Below, one piece after another: positions 18,266 through 26,277 of a stretch of DNA of 64,000 nucleotides. Numbering within the stretch: position 1 is the stretch's first letter; every line of letters begins with the position of its first letter. The position numbers and the translations under genes are program-made. The notes under the pieces are model-generated. The model made no database searches. It saw nothing but the letters and a program-made list of their open reading frames with translations, and had not been told where the DNA came from. The stretch lies in assembly GCF_002086695.1 (NCBI RefSeq), contig NZ_MVIH01000003.1, positions 62,001 through 126,000 of the forward strand. The letters run 5' to 3'. This stretch comes from Mycolicibacterium rhodesiae (GTDB lineage: Bacteria; Actinomycetota; Actinomycetes; Mycobacteriales; Mycobacteriaceae).

Positions 18266-19633
18266 TCAGCGCTTTCGGACTCGGGCGCGAATCGGCGCGC
18301 CGGCGATCATCGTGAAATGCAATGCGAGCGGGAAATCCGGTTCGAGCGATGCGATTTCGGCCCGGCGGATGATGCTTGCCAAGGCGAGCGTGACTTCCAG
18401 CATGGCGAAGTGGTCACCGATGCAGGAGCGAGGACCACCGCCGAACGGGATGTACTGCCACCGTTCGAGCTTCTTGGCGGCCTCCGGGCCGAACCGGTCG
18501 GGGTTGAAGCGCAGCGGATCATCCCACAGGGTCGGATCGCGCTGGACCGCCATCCTGCCGAGCACCACCATGGTGCCGGCCTCCACGCGATAACCGGCGA
18601 TGTCGAGGTCTCGGCACGCCATCCTGGTGCCGGTGGGCGCCGGCGGGCACAGCCGCAGCGACTCGCGCACCACCTGCGCGGTGTAACCCAGGTTCGGCAG
18701 ATCGTCGGGGGTCAAGGGCCGGTCGGGCAGGGCGGCCACCTCGGCGACGACGCGGTCCTGGCAGGCCGGATCGCGGCCGAGTGCCCACAACGCGTAGGCC
18801 AGCGTGGTCGCGGTGGTGTCGTGGCCGGCGAACATGAAGATGATGATCTCGTCGCAGATCTCGTTGTCCGACAGCCGCTTTCCGGTCTCGGGGTCCTCCG
18901 CGGCGATCAGGGCGTGGACCAGCGGCGCAACCCGATTCGGATCGCGCCGGCATTCGCTGACGATGTCACCGGCGAGACGATGCAGCTTCGCGCTGGCCTC
19001 GCGTGCCCGGCGCCGCGCCGGGGTGGGCAGCCAGCGGGGGGCACGCACCGGGCGGGTGGCGCGGGAGATGGCGTAGGACAGCGCGACCCGCAAGGGTTCG
19101 GCGACATCGTCGGCGCGCGCTTCCAGATCTATGCCGAGCACGGAGCGGCCCAACGCCCGCAGGGTGAGCGCACGTGACTCGGCGTCGAGATCCACCTCGC
19201 CGCCGTCCGGCCAGGCCTCGCACACCGAGTCGGCGGCTTGCGCCATGTGGCCGCCGAATTCGCGGACCCGCTGCTTGGTGAAGACCGGCTGGATGGTGCG
19301 CCGCCGCGGCCGCCACGGCTCATACGGGAGGTCGGCGAGGTTGGCGCCGATGATCCGGCGCATCTCGTCGAAGACCGGGCTGGTCTTGTCGACCGACCCG
19401 TCCTTGATGCTGAGGACGTCGCGCAGCGCGGCCGGCGAGGTGACGAGGACCATCGGCGGCATCAGCCAACGCGGGCCGACGGTGAACCGGGTGACCGGGC
19501 CACCGGCGTCGCGCAGTCTCTCGGTGCCCGTGCTGAATTCCTTGACGGCTTTGAGGCGCTGGCGCAACGGCATCGGATTCACCGGCGCCAGCGGCAACGA
19601 TTCGAGGCCACCGCTGGATGGGGCCTGAGTCAC
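18266..19633 (-). CDS. Cytochrome P450
   Basis: 455 residues from GTG 19631-19633, chosen because GGAGG lies 5 nt upstream and the upstream frame is non-conserved. I-helix AGHDTTATT, K-helix ESLR, and heme loop FGGGPRSCIG with the proximal Cys are all present. It is a soluble class I-type bacterial P450 needing ferredoxin and reductase; no redox partner gene is adjacent. The Pro-rich N-terminus (LPLAPVNPMPLRQRL) resembles CYP135-139-type mycobacterial P450s. It is the promoter-proximal gene of a two-gene operon with moeY. The substrate is unknown. Confidence 0.93.
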   Translation of the reverse strand: MTQAPSSGGLESLPLAPVNPMPLRQRLKAVKEFSTGTERLRDAGGPVTRFTVGPRWLMPPMVLVTSPAALRDVLSIKDGSVDKTSPVFDEMRRIIGANLADLPYEPWRPRRRTIQPVFTKQRVREFGGHMAQAADSVCEAWPDGGEVDLDAESRALTLRALGRSVLGIDLEARADDVAEPLRVALSYAISRATRPVRAPRWLPTPARRRAREASAKLHRLAGDIVSECRRDPNRVAPLVHALIAAEDPETGKRLSDNEICDEIIIFMFAGHDTTATTLAYALWALGRDPACQDRVVAEVAALPDRPLTPDDLPNLGYTAQVVRESLRLCPPAPTGTRMACRDLDIAGYRVEAGTMVVLGRMAVQRDPTLWDDPLRFNPDRFGPEAAKKLERWQYIPFGGGPRSCIGDHFAMLEVTLALASIIRRAEIASLEPDFPLALHFTMIAGAPIRARVRKR

Positions 19634-19769
19634 GTGGTCCTCCACTATTTCACTGAGGAACGAAAGTGTACCGATTGAGTCCGGGTTTAATGATGGGGGC
19701 GTAAACGGGCGCGGGAAGAAGGTTTCGGGAATGGGGATTCGGCCGCTGTGGCGGATACCAGGGATCGTC

Positions 19770-20594
19770 ATGCGTGAACGGCGGCATTCGCCCGGGCGTG
19801 AACGCATTCCCGAACCGATGGTGATGGACGACGCCGAATCCGTCGCCTACTTTCACGCCGGTGGCGGGGCGAATCCGGGAATGCGTGCTGTGTATGACCT
19901 GTGTGCCCGGGCGCTGGATGTGATGCTCCCGCCGGGCGGCCGGCTTCTCGATCTCGGCATCGGCTCCGGCCGTGCGCTGAGCGCGGTGCTGCGTCGTCGC
20001 CCGGACATCACTGCCGTCGGTGTAGACCTGGCTCCCAACATGCTCGCGACAGCGCGGGATCTGTTCGCAGCCGAGGGTCTCGATGGCCGGGTGGAATTGG
20101 TGCAGGCGGATATCACCGCGCTGCCGGATTCGATCGCGGGTGCGCCATGGGACGCGATCTCGTGTATGTGGACCCTTCATCAACTTCCGGATGCCGACGT
20201 ACTTGCCGCCGCCCTCCGCCAGATCGCCGCGGTCAAGCGGGGCAGTGGCGCGGCCTTGTGGATCTCCGATTTCGCCCGGCTGCGCGACCCGTCGGCGTGC
20301 CCGGCGATGTTGCAATGTGTGGACCCGGACTCGCCGATGGGCTTGCGCCAGGACGCGATCGCCAGCGAAGCGGCCGCGTTCACCCGAGAAGAATTGTCGG
20401 CGGCACTGGCCGTGGCCGGTCTCGGCGGATTGGCCTCGGGTCATGCCACACCGCTGCCATATCTGCAGGCCTACTGGGCGTTTGGCGCCAACGGCAAGCC
20501 CGCATCCGCGGGGCAACGTCCGGCGCAGCTACACGGTCAGGCGCGGCGTGAGGCCGCCTTGCTGCGGTGGGGCTTCACCGCCAAACCGTTTTGA
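19770..20594 (+). CDS. SAM-dependent class I methyltransferase
   Basis: About 274 residues. Motif I reads LLDLGIGSGRALSAVL, the acidic end of strand 2 is VGVDLAPNML, and motif II reads VELVQADITALP; these form the SAM-binding Rossmann fold. An upstream PMVMDDAESVAYFHAGG segment resembles ubiquinone/sterol-type small-molecule methyltransferases. Start ATG 19770 has AGGGAT nearby; an in-frame ATG at 19731 is possible but adds a non-conserved tail. The C-terminal third is variable, consistent with substrate recognition. It ends 3 nt before a convergent SDR gene. The substrate is unknown. Confidence 0.82.
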   Translation: MRERRHSPGRERIPEPMVMDDAESVAYFHAGGGANPGMRAVYDLCARALDVMLPPGGRLLDLGIGSGRALSAVLRRRPDITAVGVDLAPNMLATARDLFAAEGLDGRVELVQADITALPDSIAGAPWDAISCMWTLHQLPDADVLAAALRQIAAVKRGSGAALWISDFARLRDPSACPAMLQCVDPDSPMGLRQDAIASEAAAFTREELSAALAVAGLGGLASGHATPLPYLQAYWAFGANGKPASAGQRPAQLHGQARREAALLRWGFTAKPF

Positions 20595-20597
20595 CCA

Positions 20598-21497
20598 CTA
20601 GACCGGAATAGTTGTGCCGGTTTCCTTTTCGGCGAACTCCACCACTCGGGCCGCCGCGTCGTAATCGCATGCCCCGGGGGAGCGACCGATCAGCGCCGGC
20701 TCTCCGCGCAATCCCAGACGCGCGCTGGCCCCGACGTAGCTGCCCGGGGGGATCGGCTCGCTGATGCAGTACAGCGTCGGTGCCGCACCCTGATCAATGT
20801 CATTGCCGAACCGGTCGGCCACTCCCTTGGCCACCTTGTGCGCCAACGACATCAGCGGTGAATCGGACGTGTGCGTCAGGTTCGAGGCCACCCAGCCCGG
20901 ATGGACAAGTTGGGTGACGACGCCGGAGTTCGCGGCGCGCAGCCGCCGGTCGAGCTCCAGGCCCCACAGCATCATGACGAGCTTCGAATGGGTGTAGGCG
21001 CCCATCGACGTCCACTTGCTGTGGCGCAGGTGCATGTCGTCCAGTCGGAGCGTCGCCTGGCGGTGGCCGTCGGAGGAGACGTTGATGATCTGCGAACGGA
21101 CCCTGGGGAACATCAGGTTCGTCAGCGCGAACGGGCCGAGCACGTTGGTTCCCAAGGTGGTCTCGAAACCGTCGACGGTCTCGTGGCGCTTGTCGGTCAG
21201 TGCGCCGGCGTTGTTGATGAGGATGTCGACGTCGCCGTCGAGCCGGTCGGTGAAGCTGCGGACCGATCCGAGATCGGCCAGGTTCAGCTCGATCACCTCC
21301 GTGGATCCGGGGATCTCGGCGGCCCGCTGCTCGCCGAGGGCGGTGTTGCGGACGGCCATGATCACGTGGGCCCCCGCGTGGGCCAGGGCCCGCGTCGTGC
21401 CCAGCCCCACGCCGTTGGTCGCGCCTGTCACGATGATTCGCTTACCGGTGAGATTGCCGAGCCGGGCCGGCGACCACTGAGTCACGCGGGCGAGCAT
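20598..21497 (-). CDS. Short-chain dehydrogenase (retinol dehydrogenase-like)
   Basis: About 299 residues. Cofactor motif TGATNGVGLGTTRALA, NNAGAL, Ser in NVSSDGHR and catalytic YTHSK identify a classical SDR; the spacing and length resemble the protochlorophyllide/retinol dehydrogenase (WWOX-like) subgroup. A Val-His-Pro-Gly-Trp-Val segment (QLVHPGWVASNL) follows the active site as usual. Start ATG 21495-21497 is the best homology-based choice; no strong ribosome site is seen and GTG 21483 is an alternative. It is divergent from the NTF2-like gene across 60 bp. Confidence 0.85.
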   Translation of the reverse strand: MLARVTQWSPARLGNLTGKRIIVTGATNGVGLGTTRALAHAGAHVIMAVRNTALGEQRAAEIPGSTEVIELNLADLGSVRSFTDRLDGDVDILINNAGALTDKRHETVDGFETTLGTNVLGPFALTNLMFPRVRSQIINVSSDGHRQATLRLDDMHLRHSKWTSMGAYTHSKLVMMLWGLELDRRLRAANSGVVTQLVHPGWVASNLTHTSDSPLMSLAHKVAKGVADRFGNDIDQGAAPTLYCISEPIPPGSYVGASARLGLRGEPALIGRSPGACDYDAAARVVEFAEKETGTTIPV

Positions 21498-21528
21498 AGC
21501 GGCAATTCTGGACAAACAAGCCCATCTA

Positions 21529-21538
21529 AGCAATTGCT
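21529..21538. promoter_or_regulatory. Perfect 10-bp palindrome in SDR/NTF2-like divergent gap
   Basis: AGCAATTGCT lies in the 60-bp gap between divergent genes, and a partial copy (GCAAT) follows at 21541-21545. It may be an operator shared by the SDR and the sulfotransferase operon. There is no regulator gene next door. Confidence 0.3.
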
Positions 21539-21557
21539 CTGCAATCATCGCCTTGAC

Positions 21558-22001
21558 ATGAGCGACAGTGCGCAAGCGATCACCAACCTCATCTACGTCT
21601 ATGCCGAACTGATCGACGCCGGCGACCTCGACGGGGTCGCCGACCTGTTCGCGCACGGGCGCATCTGCGGCGTGGAGAACGGGCCGCCCGAGACGGTCTT
21701 CGAGGGGCGGGACCGGGTTCGGGGCATGTACGAGATGGCCACCCGCCTCTACGAGGACGGGACGCCGAAGACCAAGCACAACACCAGCAATGTGCAGCTG
21801 TACATCGACGACGAGGCCGGCACCGCGCGCAGCAGGTCCTACTACTGCGTCACCCAGGCCACTCCGGAGCTGCCGTTGCAGGTCATCGTCACCGGGCACT
21901 ATCACGACACCTTCCATCGGATCGACGGCCGGTGGTGGTTCGACTCGCGCACCATGTTCGTCGACCAGGTCGGCGACGTGAGCCAGCACCTGAAGTTCTG
22001 A
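21558..22001 (+). CDS. NTF2-like / SnoaL-like small protein
   Basis: 147 residues of alpha+beta-barrel NTF2-like type: an N-terminal helix (AITNLIYVYAELIDAGDLDG), VADLFAHG, and C-terminal strands ending with GRWWFDSRTMFVDQVGD. Members include SnoaL cyclases, ketosteroid isomerase and dehydratases; this one has the pattern seen in bile-acid dehydratase-like domains but no function can be assigned. No signal peptide. Start ATG 21558 has no clear ribosome site. It is the first gene of a tightly packed operon with a sulfotransferase, a DUF1214 protein and an SDR, which suggests a role in processing a lipophilic small molecule. Confidence 0.78.
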   Translation: MSDSAQAITNLIYVYAELIDAGDLDGVADLFAHGRICGVENGPPETVFEGRDRVRGMYEMATRLYEDGTPKTKHNTSNVQLYIDDEAGTARSRSYYCVTQATPELPLQVIVTGHYHDTFHRIDGRWWFDSRTMFVDQVGDVSQHLKF

Positions 22002-22005
22002 GCTG

Positions 22006-23181
22006 ATGGCTGACGCGGGCACCTTCGCGATGGCGGCCGTCCTGGCCGACGCGCAGCGCAAAGAGGGACTGACCGAGTGGGGCCCCGGCGAGTTCGAGGA
22101 ACCCCTGGGGGTCCTGCTCGACGACTATCCCGGTGCGGGGCTCAACGCGATCGGTGAGCACATCCTCCGGTCGGGCATCGTGCACAGCCTCCGCATGCGG
22201 CTGCGCTCGCAAGCCTGGATCGAGCGTCACCCCGAGATCCTCGACGAACAGATCGATGCGCCGATCGTGGTCGTCGGGATGATGCGCAGCGGGACGACGC
22301 TGCTGCAGCGGCTGCTCGCCGCCGACACGCGACTGCACTGTGCCCGCGGCTGGGAGGTGGTCGAGGCGGCGCCGAAACTGGACCACGACTTCGACGGCAC
22401 CGACCCGCGTATCGCGATCAGCGAAGCACGGGAGAACAAGTCCCGTGAGCTGGCCCCCGAGCTGTTCGCCATTCATCCGATGTATGCCAGGGAAGCCGAG
22501 GAAGAGATCGTCTTCCTGGCTGACGCCTTCCTGTCGCATGTTCCGGAGTCCGGCGCCAATCTGCCCAATTACCGATCGTGGCTGAACACCCAGGACTTCG
22601 CGCCGGCCTACCGTTATCTGCACCGCATGCTCAAATTCCTGCAGTGGCAGCAGCGCCGCCGCGGGATCACCGCCGGTCGCTGGGTGCTGAAATCGCCTGC
22701 CCATCTCGGATACTTCGATGCGCTGCGGGACGAATTCCCCGACGTACACGTCGTCCATATGCATCGCGATCCGCGTACCACCGTCGCCTCCGGCGCCAGT
22801 CTCAACGCGACCCTGCACGCCATGCACGCCGACGAGGTCGACCCGCGGCGGGTAGGGGCGCAATGGCTCGAGCGGATGGGCTGGACCAACGACCGCGCAA
22901 TGGCCGTGCGGGACAGTTGGTCCGACGAGTCGGCCCGGGTCACCGACATCCAGTACGAGGATGCGGTCGGCGACCCGATCGGCGAGGTTCGCCGGGTGTA
23001 CGACGCGGTCGGGCTGGAGCTCACCGGCACCGCGGCCGCCGCGATGTCCGGCTGGCTGGCCAACCGGCCGCGCGAAGTTCCGCGCCCGCCGTACGACCTG
23101 GGCGCCTACGGGCTCAGCGACGGGCAGGTCGACGAACGCTTCTCCCTGTACAACAAGCGGTTTCGAAAGGACAACCAATGA
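22006..23181 (+). CDS. Sulfotransferase-family protein
   Basis: 391 residues. The PAPS 5'-phosphosulfate loop reads VVGMMRSGTTLLQRLL (residues ~85-100) and the 3'-phosphate motif reads VHMHRDPRTTVASGAS; together they mark the P-loop sulfotransferase fold. A Lys-Ser-Pro (VLKSPAHLGYF) lies between them, as in mycobacterial Stf-like proteins. It would move sulfate from PAPS to a hydroxyl on a lipid or other acceptor. It starts 4 nt after the NTF2-like stop and its stop overlaps the next start (ATGA at 23178-23181). Some members of this group lack proven sulfotransferase activity. Confidence 0.85.
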   Translation: MADAGTFAMAAVLADAQRKEGLTEWGPGEFEEPLGVLLDDYPGAGLNAIGEHILRSGIVHSLRMRLRSQAWIERHPEILDEQIDAPIVVVGMMRSGTTLLQRLLAADTRLHCARGWEVVEAAPKLDHDFDGTDPRIAISEARENKSRELAPELFAIHPMYAREAEEEIVFLADAFLSHVPESGANLPNYRSWLNTQDFAPAYRYLHRMLKFLQWQQRRRGITAGRWVLKSPAHLGYFDALRDEFPDVHVVHMHRDPRTTVASGASLNATLHAMHADEVDPRRVGAQWLERMGWTNDRAMAVRDSWSDESARVTDIQYEDAVGDPIGEVRRVYDAVGLELTGTAAAAMSGWLANRPREVPRPPYDLGAYGLSDGQVDERFSLYNKRFRKDNQ

Positions 23182-24440
23182 GCGCCGACGACCCGGTCGC
23201 GACACCGTCACAGCACGAGCAGGAGCTAGCGGCACTCGAGCTGACCGAACACCCGACCGTCAAGGAGGCCTACCGAACGGTCGCGGAGAACTGGCTGAGT
23301 CGCGCCAAAGCCTCCGACGCCATGCGGGAGCGGTTCGAGGCGGCGTTCGCCGAGGTGATGTTCTCGGCGGCGGTGTGGTCATCCAACCAGGACAAGCTGC
23401 GGCCGAAGGTCAGCTGTATCACCCGGCTGGCGCATCCGGTCGCAGATCGGCAGATACCCGGATCACGTTGGGGCATCGACAATCCGGACACCGTGTACCG
23501 GGTGATTCCGATCTCGGGCGATGAGCGCTACGAGATCCGCGGTCGCGTCGGCGAACACCGGATGACCGAGAACTATTTCACGCTGTGGGATGCCAACATG
23601 GGCACCGTGGCAGTGCTCAACGGCAAGACCATGGATGTCGACAGCGATAACAGCTACACCATCACCGTGGACTCCGAGCCGGCGAACGGGCGGCGCAACC
23701 ATGTGCAGACCACCTCCGAGGCGCACGAGTTCTACATCCGAGATGTCCTGTTGGACTGGGCAAATGACGATCCCAACCACATCACCGTCGAACGTCTCGG
23801 TGGTGCGCCGGGCTCCCCGGCACGCACCCGCGACGAGCAAGCCGAGGCCACCGCGGAGATGATGGCGTACTTCGCGAACTTCACCGGCAAGCTCAGCCAC
23901 GGCATCTACAAGATGCCTGCCAACCACTTCAACCTGGCCTGGTCGGCGGACAAGGTGGGCGCGATGAAGAACCAGGTGTATGTGATGGGCCGGTTCGACC
24001 TCGGCCCTGAGGAGACCTTCGTGGTCAACGTCAATGACGGTGGCGCGGAATACTTCACGGTTCCGTTGAGCAACATCTGGGGCACCACGCTCAACATCGT
24101 CGATGCCACCGGCAGCCTGAACAAGGCGCAGTCGGTGCCCGACGCCGACGGCAGCTACACCTACGTGATCTCCCCGGTCGATCCCGGGGTGGCCAACTGG
24201 ATCGACTCCGACGGCCTGCGCGAAGGCGTACTCACGCTGCGGATGGCGGAGTTCGGCGAGGGCGGCCCGACACCCGATCTCGGCGCGACCGGCCGCGTCG
24301 TTCCGCTCGACCGGCTCGACGACGAGGTGCCCGGCCTCGCCCGCGTCACCGTCGAACAGCGGGCCGAACAGTTGGCGTCTCGGCGGCAGGCGTATCTGCG
24401 CCGCCTGCCCGAAGGCACCCCGAACGAGAGGACCAACTGA
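23178..24440 (+). CDS. DUF1214-containing protein
   Basis: 420 residues, all soluble. The C-terminal half (EETFVVNVNDGGAEYFTVPL, SPVDPGVANWIDSDGLREG) matches the DUF1214 type domain, usually paired with DUF1254 in larger proteins; here a helical N-terminus (~1-75) precedes it. The molecular function is unknown. It is translationally coupled to the sulfotransferase (ATGA overlap) and to the SDR one base downstream. A similar set of sulfotransferase, SDR and this kind of protein lies near the cholesterol genes of M. tuberculosis (around Rv3529c-Rv3531c), from memory, so a sterol or isoprenoid-like substrate is an inference only. Confidence 0.75.
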   Translation: MSADDPVATPSQHEQELAALELTEHPTVKEAYRTVAENWLSRAKASDAMRERFEAAFAEVMFSAAVWSSNQDKLRPKVSCITRLAHPVADRQIPGSRWGIDNPDTVYRVIPISGDERYEIRGRVGEHRMTENYFTLWDANMGTVAVLNGKTMDVDSDNSYTITVDSEPANGRRNHVQTTSEAHEFYIRDVLLDWANDDPNHITVERLGGAPGSPARTRDEQAEATAEMMAYFANFTGKLSHGIYKMPANHFNLAWSADKVGAMKNQVYVMGRFDLGPEETFVVNVNDGGAEYFTVPLSNIWGTTLNIVDATGSLNKAQSVPDADGSYTYVISPVDPGVANWIDSDGLREGVLTLRMAEFGEGGPTPDLGATGRVVPLDRLDDEVPGLARVTVEQRAEQLASRRQAYLRRLPEGTPNERTN

Positions 24441-24441
24441 G

Positions 24442-25272
24442 ATGGGTTGCTGGCTGGTTACCGGATGCTCGACCGGCATTGGGCGCGAGATCGCCCGTGC
24501 CGCATTGGAATCCGGAAACAATGTGGTGGTGACGGCTCGGCGGATTGAGTCGGTCCAGGATCTGGCTGACGAGTTCGGAAATCGTGCCCTGGCCATCGCG
24601 CTCGACGTCACCGACAAGGACCTGATAGCCGACGCGGTGGCCGCGGCCGATGCCACGTTCGGTGGGGTGGACGTACTGGTCAACAACGCAGGCAACGGCT
24701 ACCTGTCGGCAGTCGAGGAGGGGGAGGACGCGAAGGTCCGGCTCTTGTTCGACACCAACTACTTCGGTGTTGTCGACACCATCAAGGCGGTGCTGCCGTC
24801 GATGCGGGAACGTGGAGCCGGGCACATCATCAACATCTCGTCGATGACGGGACTGGTGGCCAACCCGCCCAACGCGTATTACTCGTCGACGAAATTCGCG
24901 CTGGAAGCGCTCACCGAGGCGCTTGCCCAGGAGGTCAAGCCACTCGGGATCAAGGTGACGGCAATCGAGCCCGGCGCCTTCCGCACCGATTGGGCCAAAC
25001 GGTCGATGTGGGAATCGTCCACGCCGATCGGTGATTACGACGACAGCGTCGGCAGCCGCAAAACCTTGATCAAGGATTTCGCCGACCATCTGCCCGGGGA
25101 TCCGCGCAAGGTCGCCGAGGCAGTGCTGATGGTCACCAAGCTGGAGGACCCGCCGCTCCGGTTGTTACTCGGCCGCGACGTCCTCAAGGCGGTCCGAGAC
25201 AAGCTCGCTGCGTTCTCGGCGTCGATCGACGAATGGGAAGCCGTCACCAAAAACGTCAACTTCCCAAGCTAG
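24442..25272 (+). CDS. Short-chain dehydrogenase/reductase
   Basis: 276 residues. Cofactor motif TGCSTGIGREIARAA, NNAGNG, Ser in NISSMTGLVAN and catalytic YYSSTK are intact. The arrangement resembles the oxidoreductases often annotated as YusZ/retinol-like SDRs. It is the last gene of the four-gene operon beginning at 21558 and starts 1 nt after the DUF1214 stop. It likely oxidises or reduces the product handled by its partners. No terminator is obvious before the convergent LysR gene 25 nt away. Confidence 0.88.
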   Translation: MGCWLVTGCSTGIGREIARAALESGNNVVVTARRIESVQDLADEFGNRALAIALDVTDKDLIADAVAAADATFGGVDVLVNNAGNGYLSAVEEGEDAKVRLLFDTNYFGVVDTIKAVLPSMRERGAGHIINISSMTGLVANPPNAYYSSTKFALEALTEALAQEVKPLGIKVTAIEPGAFRTDWAKRSMWESSTPIGDYDDSVGSRKTLIKDFADHLPGDPRKVAEAVLMVTKLEDPPLRLLLGRDVLKAVRDKLAAFSASIDEWEAVTKNVNFPS

Positions 25273-25297
25273 TCGCGCCAGCACGTCGATCTCGACA

Positions 25298-26254
25298 TCA
25301 ACTCCACAGCGTCACATGCACTTTCGGCCGGAACCTGGTCACCCCGACGCCGGTTCCGCGGATCATCGCCTGCGTGCAGCGCGGGGTGGTGATGAAGTTC
25401 ACCAGCTCGGTGACCGCGGGCTGACGTGCGCTCACCGGCAGTGTCGAGGCGCACCACTCACCGGAGAGCTGCAGGCCCGGCCCCTTGACATGTACCAGCC
25501 GGCCGGCCGAGAGATCCTTGCCGACGGCGAATCCCACCGCCAGCGACACCCCGCCGACGCGCTGGAGCTCTTCGAGCGCGGCGGCATCACTCTGGAAGAT
25601 CCGTTGGTTGGCTTCGGGAATCGCCAAAGACCTTAGGAAAGAGGCGATTTCGCCGTCGGCGCCGCCCGCAGACGGGCCGAGCATCCAGTGCTGGTCGCGC
25701 AGCAGTGCCGGCGTCGGTGTGCCGGTGACCAGTGGACTGCCCGGTGAGGCCACGGTGATGATCTGGTACTTCAAGAACGGCCGGACGGTGATCTCGGCGC
25801 CGGGATCGGTGGCCGCGGGCCCCAGTGCGACGTCGACGGCCCGGGATTGAATCAGGTCGCGGAACCGTCCTGTCGGATGCACGCTCAGTTCCACCGACAA
25901 GTCGTCGGCCCGCGACGAGAACAGCTCGATCAGTCCTGGCGCGGCGTGCTCGGCGAACGCGCTCGACGCGGCGATGCGCAGCAGCCGCCGGCCGTGCGCC
26001 GCCTCGGTCACCTCGATGGCCGTCTGCTGCTGCAGGCCGAGGATCTCGATGGCCCGGGAGGCCAGCCGTAATCCGCCCGGGGTGAATGCCAGCCCGGCCG
26101 AGGTACGGCTGAACAGCGGGTCGTCGAGTTCCTTTCGCAGCTGGGCCACGTGCATCGAGATGCCGGCGTCGGAAACGCCCAATTCCTCGGCTGCTGCTCG
26201 CACGGAGCCCAGTCGCACCACGGCCGAGAAGGCCCGAAGTTGCGCCGGTGTCAC
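25298..26254 (-). CDS. LysR-family regulator of the CO dehydrogenase cluster (Rv0377-type)
   Basis: 318 residues: an N-terminal winged helix-turn-helix (LRAFSAVVRLGSVRAAAEEL, ELGVSDAGISMHVAQLRKEL) and a C-terminal periplasmic-binding-like effector domain. LysR proteins bind as tetramers and usually act from a divergent gene. Here the divergent neighbour is the first gene of the cox cluster, matching M. tuberculosis Rv0377. Start GTG 26252-26254 sits 6 nt downstream of the minus-strand hexamer TAGGCT (26261-26266), a leaderless arrangement. The inducing ligand is unknown. Confidence 0.9.
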   Translation of the reverse strand: MTPAQLRAFSAVVRLGSVRAAAEELGVSDAGISMHVAQLRKELDDPLFSRTSAGLAFTPGGLRLASRAIEILGLQQQTAIEVTEAAHGRRLLRIAASSAFAEHAAPGLIELFSSRADDLSVELSVHPTGRFRDLIQSRAVDVALGPAATDPGAEITVRPFLKYQIITVASPGSPLVTGTPTPALLRDQHWMLGPSAGGADGEIASFLRSLAIPEANQRIFQSDAAALEELQRVGGVSLAVGFAVGKDLSAGRLVHVKGPGLQLSGEWCASTLPVSARQPAVTELVNFITTPRCTQAMIRGTGVGVTRFRPKVHVTLWS

Positions 26255-26260
26255 GAAATC

Positions 26261-26270
26261 AGCCTACGTT
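26261..26270. promoter_or_regulatory. Interlocked leaderless -10 elements of the LysR gene and the cox operon
   Basis: The 23-bp gap between the two GTG starts contains a minus-strand hexamer TAGGCT (26261-26266), 6 nt from the LysR start, and a plus-strand hexamer TACGTT (26265-26270), 7 nt from the XdhC start. They share two base pairs, so the two promoters should exclude each other. Confidence 0.5.
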
Positions 26271-26277
26271 TGAAACC

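Noticed and set aside
22578..23177. Upstream extension of the DUF1214 frame inside the sulfotransferase gene
   Set aside because: Arg-rich shadow; ATG 23178 gives the coupled ATGA start typical of this operon.
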